A DNA stretch of 29,146 nt, taken from positions 1 through 29,146 of the IMG/VR virus record IMGVR_UViG_3300009165_000025; one strand, written 5' to 3'. The notes under the pieces were generated by a model. That model did no database searches. It was given only the letters and a program-made list of their open reading frames with translations, and had not been told where the DNA came from. The translations under genes were made by a program, and so were the position numbers. Below are positions 25,439-29,146 of this stretch, piece by piece; the stretch's first letter is position 1; each line of letters opens with the position of its first letter. Source of the stretch: a virus.

Positions 25439-25666
25439 ATGGCAGAGATTAAAGTTAGGGTAGGGCAACAAAACGCTGTTAAAGTTGTATCTTCGCTGGC
25501 TGGAGCTCAAGGTTTAGCTTTAAGTGAACTAACTGATGTCAATATTAATAATCCACTCGATGGAATGGTTCTTGTATATAATGGATCCACTAAAAAATGG
25601 GATGCTACATTAACATTAACACCTGGAAGCACACAGAATTTAGACATCAACGGGGGAAATTTCTAA
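25439..25666 (+). CDS. Small fibre-associated structural protein, 75 aa
   Basis: The 75-residue product contains L-S-E-L-T-D-V-N-I-N-N-P-L-D-G-M-V-L-V-Y-N-G-S-T-K-K-W (residues 28-54). This L-x-D-V...G-x-V-L-V-Y-x...K-W pattern is one I know as a short module in phage tail-fibre and head-fibre proteins. The N-terminus (A-E-I-K-V-R-V-G-Q-Q-N-A-V-K-V-V) is a probable beta strand pair. It ends in a Gly/Asn-rich tail and is separated by one base from the large fibre-like gene, so the two proteins may assemble together. There is no Shine-Dalgarno sequence before the ATG. It is the first gene after the late promoter. Structural role inferred; exact partner unknown. Confidence 0.75.
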   Translation: MAEIKVRVGQQNAVKVVSSLAGAQGLALSELTDVNINNPLDGMVLVYNGSTKKWDATLTLTPGSTQNLDINGGNF

Positions 25667-25667
25667 A

Positions 25668-27347
25668 ATGGCAAGTATTATCAGGATCAAAAGATCTGCT
25701 GGAACAAATAAACCTGCCAGTCTAAATTGGGGTGAACTAGCATATGTAACTGGCATTGGTAGTTACGGCGGAACAAATCAATACAAGGACAGAATGTTCT
25801 TGGGTGACGATGGTAATAATGTAAATCCAGTTGGTGGTTACTATTATACCTCAATGATGGAGCACCAACCTGGTGCTATTGATGGGGTAACAAATACCCG
25901 AAATCAAGATGGTGGAATTGTTGTCATTCTCGATAATAATAGAAAAGTCGATCAGTGGAATGTTGATAACTTACGTTTAGATCTTAACACTTTATCATCT
26001 ACGAATACTGATGGAGATATTATTTTCAATCCCAATGGGACTGGAGAAATTAATATTGTCGATGATACTTATTTAAGTTTTGGTGATAATAAAGATGTAA
26101 AATTTAGATATGATGAGGCAACTGATAATAGATTTGAGATTGAAGGTGCTGATTGGGCATTTGCTGATGGAGTTGCAATTAATATTGGAGATGTAACTCA
26201 ATCCAATACCAAAGATAACGGTGCCTTAGTTGTTGAAGGTGGTGTTGGTATCGAGAAGAACCTTAATGTAGGTGGAACTCTAAATGTTGTCGGCGTAGTA
26301 ACTGTAACTGGTGGAGCAGTTATAGACAACATAAAGATTAAAGATAATGTAATCTCAACATTACCAGGATATGGAAATGTTCTTTATATTGATCCATATC
26401 CAGATGGACTAAGTAATGATGGAACTGTTGTAGTTAAAGGAAATTTACAAGTTGATGGAACTACAACTTCAGTCAACTCTACTGAAGTTTCAATTAATGA
26501 TCCAATTATAACTTTAGGTGATGTTACAAGTGTTCGCACTGTAATGTCACCAGTTGTTATTGGTGTTAGCACTATTACTTTAGATTCTGTAATAGGAATT
26601 AATACCGGAGACATTATTCAAGGTAGTGCATCCCTACCAAATGCGGGCATTACTACCATTACTGGTTATGATACTATAACCAAAATAATTACTATTAATG
26701 GTGCTACAACTGCAGGTATTTCTACTGGTGTTCAATTAACAGTTACTCACGCATACGATACAAATACTGATCGCGGTATTGCATTCAATTATAATACTGG
26801 TTCGGGAATTGTAGACAATAAAAGTGGATTTTTTGGTTATATTGATGGAAGTAATGTTGGTAGTAGTTCAACTATTAGAGCATGGACATATATTCCAGAT
26901 GCAACTATTTCAAATAGTGTTGTAACTGGAACTAGAGGTTTCATTGATATTAAAGGAATTTATTATCAAACTGGAGACTACAGCACTAACGGTGTAGTAT
27001 ACTTTGATGTTAATGGATTACAAACTTCAACTAATGATCCAGCATCACCAACAATAACTTCAAAGCAAGTATTGACTGCGATTACTGAAATTACTCTGAC
27101 TTTTGGTAGTTCCGTAACAGTAAGTCAAGGTGATTTAATTCTTCAAGAGACTAGTGGTGCTTATGGTGTTGTAAAAACTGGAGTAACTGCATCAACTATT
27201 ACATTAGTTGGAGTTGAAGGGACATTTACTAATACATATAATTTATTAAAAAATAGTATTAGCATGGTAATAATTCCAACAACTGTTAATACCATATATA
27301 CTAATAAACCAACTTGGACATCAACTTTAGATGGAGGAACCTTCTAA
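25668..27347 (+). CDS. Fibre-like virion structural protein, 559 aa
   Basis: The N-terminus I-I-R-I-K-R-S-A-G-T-N-K-P-A-S-L-N-W-G-E-L-A-Y-V (residues 4-27) is the well-known fibre-type opening, a short strand followed by L-x-x-G-E-L-A. A segment near residues 186-212 (N-G-A-L-V-V-E-G-G-V-G-I-E-K-N-L-N-V-G-G) matches a trimeric beta repeat frequent in marine phage fibres. After it come N-L-Q-V-D-G-T-T-T-S-V-N and several Gly/Thr-rich strands to a C-terminal beta region. There is no chaperone-like or enzymatic C-terminal domain, so receptor binding versus structural spike is open. It lies where T4 carries gene 11, 12 and wac, before gene 13. GGGGGAAA upstream, inside the end of the 75-aa gene, can act as ribosome binding site. 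Confidence 0.8.
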   Translation: MASIIRIKRSAGTNKPASLNWGELAYVTGIGSYGGTNQYKDRMFLGDDGNNVNPVGGYYYTSMMEHQPGAIDGVTNTRNQDGGIVVILDNNRKVDQWNVDNLRLDLNTLSSTNTDGDIIFNPNGTGEINIVDDTYLSFGDNKDVKFRYDEATDNRFEIEGADWAFADGVAINIGDVTQSNTKDNGALVVEGGVGIEKNLNVGGTLNVVGVVTVTGGAVIDNIKIKDNVISTLPGYGNVLYIDPYPDGLSNDGTVVVKGNLQVDGTTTSVNSTEVSINDPIITLGDVTSVRTVMSPVVIGVSTITLDSVIGINTGDIIQGSASLPNAGITTITGYDTITKIITINGATTAGISTGVQLTVTHAYDTNTDRGIAFNYNTGSGIVDNKSGFFGYIDGSNVGSSSTIRAWTYIPDATISNSVVTGTRGFIDIKGIYYQTGDYSTNGVVYFDVNGLQTSTNDPASPTITSKQVLTAITEITLTFGSSVTVSQGDLILQETSGAYGVVKTGVTASTITLVGVEGTFTNTYNLLKNSISMVIIPTTVNTIYTNKPTWTSTLDGGTF

Positions 27348-27350
27348 TTT

Positions 27351-27563
27351 ATGCAACAAAATAATGGTGAAGTTGATATTAATGTATTAGTTACTTTATA
27401 TCATAGAAAAATTTCTCAATTAACCAATGACAATGTTCTTTTAGAAGCAAAACTTCAGACTTTATCGAAAGATTTTAATGAGGAAAAGACTACTCTATTA
27501 GAAACTAATCTTGAACTTCAAGAAAAATATGATGCACTTGTAAAGAAAAAACAGGAATCATAA
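27351..27563 (+). CDS. Small coiled-coil protein before the neck genes, 70 aa
   Basis: A 70-residue, almost entirely helical protein. Hydrophobic residues keep heptad spacing from about residue 21 to 63 (I21, L24, L31, L35, L38, F42, L49, L56, L63), so a dimeric or trimeric coiled coil is likely. The C-terminus is Lys-rich (V-K-K-K-Q-E-S). It sits three bases after the fibre-like gene and one base before gene 13. Its last codons contain AGGAA, which can be the ribosome binding site of gene 13. T4 has the coiled-coil whisker protein fibritin (wac) at this position, but that protein is far longer, so only a loose analogy is justified. Confidence 0.8.
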   Translation: MQQNNGEVDINVLVTLYHRKISQLTNDNVLLEAKLQTLSKDFNEEKTTLLETNLELQEKYDALVKKKQES

Positions 27564-27564
27564 A

Positions 27565-28395
27565 ATGTCACAACCAGCATCCAGACAACAACTCATAGAT
27601 TACTGTCTAAGGCGTCTAGGTGCCCCTGTGTTGGAAATTAACGTAGATGATGACCAAGTGGACGATTTGGTTGATGACGCCCTACAGTACTTCCAAGAAC
27701 GCCACTTTGATGGTGTTGAAAGAATGTACTTAAAATATAGAATTACCGAAGAAGATATTGAGCGAGGATCTGCACCATCCCCAAATGGTCCAGGAATTAC
27801 GACTACTACTGCAACATCAACTACAGGTCTATCCTTCAATTGGTATGAATCTGGAAATTATATACAAGTTCCAGATTCGATAATTGGTATCGAAAAAGTA
27901 TTTAAGTTTGATACTAGTTCCATTTCTGGAGGAATGTTTAGTATTAAATATCAATTATTCTTAAATGATCTTTACTACTTCAACTCTGTTGAACTTTTAC
28001 AGTATGCAATGGTAAAAAGTTATTTGGAAGATATTGATTTCCTTTTAACTACTGATAAGCAATTAAGATTTAATAAGAGACAAGGTAGGTTATATCTTGA
28101 TATTGATTGGGGAGCACAAAATGAAGGAAATTTTCTAGTTCTTGATTGTTACAGAGCATTAAATCCAAATGACTTTAATAAAGTTTGGAATGATAGTTTC
28201 ATCAAAAAATATTTAACCTCATTAATAAAAAGACAATGGGGGCAAAATCTTATTAAATTTAGAGGAGTCAAACTTCCTGGAGGAATTGAACTTAATGGAA
28301 GAGAAATATATGAAGATGCTGAAAAAGAACTAGAACAACTTAAGCAAGTAATGGCATTAGAGCACGAACTTCCTCCGTATGATTTTATTGGATAA
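27565..28395 (+). CDS. 13: Neck protein gp13 (head completion)
   Basis: A 276-residue homologue of T4 gp13 (309 aa). gp13 and gp14 form the neck that closes the filled head and joins it to the tail. The N-terminus R-Q-Q-L-I-D-Y-C-L-R-R-L-G-A-P-V-L-E-I-N-V-D-D-D-Q-V-D-D-L-V-D-D-A-L-Q-Y-F-Q-E-R-H-F-D-G (residues 8-50) carries the family's most conserved part, comparable to L-R-R-L-G-A-P and Y-H-F-D-G in T4. Gene 14 overlaps by one base (TAATG). The first 180 bases have a markedly higher GC content and C-ending codons compared with the rest of the gene. Confidence 0.95.
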   Translation: MSQPASRQQLIDYCLRRLGAPVLEINVDDDQVDDLVDDALQYFQERHFDGVERMYLKYRITEEDIERGSAPSPNGPGITTTTATSTTGLSFNWYESGNYIQVPDSIIGIEKVFKFDTSSISGGMFSIKYQLFLNDLYYFNSVELLQYAMVKSYLEDIDFLLTTDKQLRFNKRQGRLYLDIDWGAQNEGNFLVLDCYRALNPNDFNKVWNDSFIKKYLTSLIKRQWGQNLIKFRGVKLPGGIELNGREIYEDAEKELEQLKQVMALEHELPPYDFIG

Positions 28396-29146
28396 TGGCA
28401 TTAAATCCCTTCTTCCTACAAGGATCACCAAGCGAACAGCGACTTGTTCAAGATTTAATTAATGAACAGTTGAAAATTTATGGTGTAGAGGTAACATACA
28501 TTCCTAGAAAGTTTGTAAGAAAACAAACTATAATTGAAGAAATTCAATCTTCTAAATTTGATGATAATTATGCTATTGAAGCGTATGTCCAAACTTATGA
28601 AGGATATAGTGGGGCAGGAGATATCTTAACTAAATTTGGAATGAGTTTGAGAGATGAACTAACTATTATTATTTCGAAAGAAAGATTTGAAGACTTCATT
28701 TCCCCATTTTTGGCGGCAGATGAAGGTGGAGAAGAAATAACATTATCAACTAGACCAAGAGAAGGTGATTTAGTATATTTTCCGCTTGGACAAAGAATAT
28801 TTGAAGTTAAATTTGTAGAGCATGAACAACCATTTTATCAACTAGGTAAAAATTATGTTTACGAAATAAAATGTGAACTATTTGAATATGAAGATGAAGT
28901 TATTGATACTACTATTGAAGAAATTGATACTCAAGTTCAAGATCAGGGATATATTAGCACTTTATTATTGACCGGAGTTGGAAGAACAGCAACTGCAACA
29001 GCAACTATTGGAACTGGATATATTCGTAAAATATTCTTAAATAATGATGGATATGGGTATAGTACAGCACCTATAGTTTCAATTTCAACATCACCAACAG
29101 GAAATCCAAATAATGATGCCTTTGGTATCGCAAGAATAACCAATAA
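28395..29146 (+). CDS. 14: Neck protein gp14 (3' end beyond the window)
   Basis: The frame starts at the ATG that overlaps the gene 13 stop and stays open to the right edge (250 complete codons), so the gene is partial here. T4 gp14 has 256 residues. The start M-A-L-N-P-F-F-L-Q-G-S-P-S-E-Q-R-L-V-Q-D-L-I-N-E-Q and the Y-I-P-R-K segment near residue 36 match the gp14 family. F-Y-Q-L-G-K-N-Y-V-Y-E-I-K-C-E-L-F-E-Y (near 149-167) is its conserved core end. After about residue 195 the sequence changes to Thr/Ala/Gly-rich. It includes R-K-I-F-L-N-N-D-G-Y-G-Y-S-T-A-P-I-V-S-I, the same G-x-G-Y repeat as in the giant protein. The full protein is therefore probably longer than in T4. Confidence 0.93.
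   Translation, partial: MALNPFFLQGSPSEQRLVQDLINEQLKIYGVEVTYIPRKFVRKQTIIEEIQSSKFDDNYAIEAYVQTYEGYSGAGDILTKFGMSLRDELTIIISKERFEDFISPFLAADEGGEEITLSTRPREGDLVYFPLGQRIFEVKFVEHEQPFYQLGKNYVYEIKCELFEYEDEVIDTTIEEIDTQVQDQGYISTLLLTGVGRTATATATIGTGYIRKIFLNNDGYGYSTAPIVSISTSPTGNPNNDAFGIARITN

Noticed and set aside
28943-29143. Open frame on the - strand at the right edge
   Set aside because: It lies opposite the repeat part of gene 14 and shows shadow composition; the + strand frame is continuous and homologous to gp14.
1-29146. tRNA genes, integrase, transposase or homing endonuclease
   Set aside because: No cloverleaf, insertion-sequence ends or matching protein motifs were seen, and the genes leave almost no free space.

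Overview
This window looks like a late structural-gene cluster of a marine T4-like myovirus, most probably a cyanomyovirus infecting Prochlorococcus or Synechococcus. Three things point there. The genes run in T4 order (25, 6, [7 position], 8, [9/10 position], [fibre/wac position], 13, 14). A viral S-adenosylmethionine decarboxylase gene (speD) sits just upstream, as in many cyanophages. Clean T4-type late promoters (TATAAATA) stand before several genes. A related marine myovirus of another host, such as a pelagimyophage, cannot be excluded from sequence alone. All genes are on the + strand and tightly packed. No gap exceeds 70 bases, so there is no long gene-free stretch. I see no tRNA, insertion sequence, CRISPR array or integrase.

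Layout. 1-1828 is an accessory block of higher GC: the 3' end of a glycosyltransferase-like gene, two very small overlapping genes (500-667 and 667-813, not recognised functionally), a 218-aa conserved-looking cyanophage protein, and speD. 1830-2137 holds a late-promoter-like element, a hairpin touching a strong ribosome binding site, and a 79-aa acidic protein. 2143-16377 starts with a perfect late promoter and holds baseplate wedge genes 25 and 6 and a giant 3957-aa baseplate-associated protein in the position of gene 7. 16378-25399 starts with a second perfect late promoter and holds gene 8, a 2360-aa DUF4815-type structural protein in the 9/10 position, and two small genes. 25401-29146 starts with a third perfect late promoter and holds a 75-aa putative fibre-associated protein, a 559-aa fibre-like protein, a 70-aa coiled-coil protein and neck genes 13 and 14. 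Gene 14 runs off the right edge.

How it works together. The structural proteins build the baseplate wedge (gp25, gp6, the gp7-position giant, gp8), its adhesive periphery (DUF4815 protein and fibre-like proteins) and the head-tail neck (gp13, gp14). SpeD would steer host S-adenosylmethionine towards polyamine synthesis during infection. The most distinctive feature is a degenerate beta-rich G-x-G-Y repeat. It recurs in the giant protein and also appears as insertions in gp8, the DUF4815 protein and gp14, as though one surface module had spread through the baseplate and neck. At the nucleotide level, the start of gene 8 carries a 12-bp perfect hairpin with a competing pairing partner, built from codons rare in the surrounding gene.
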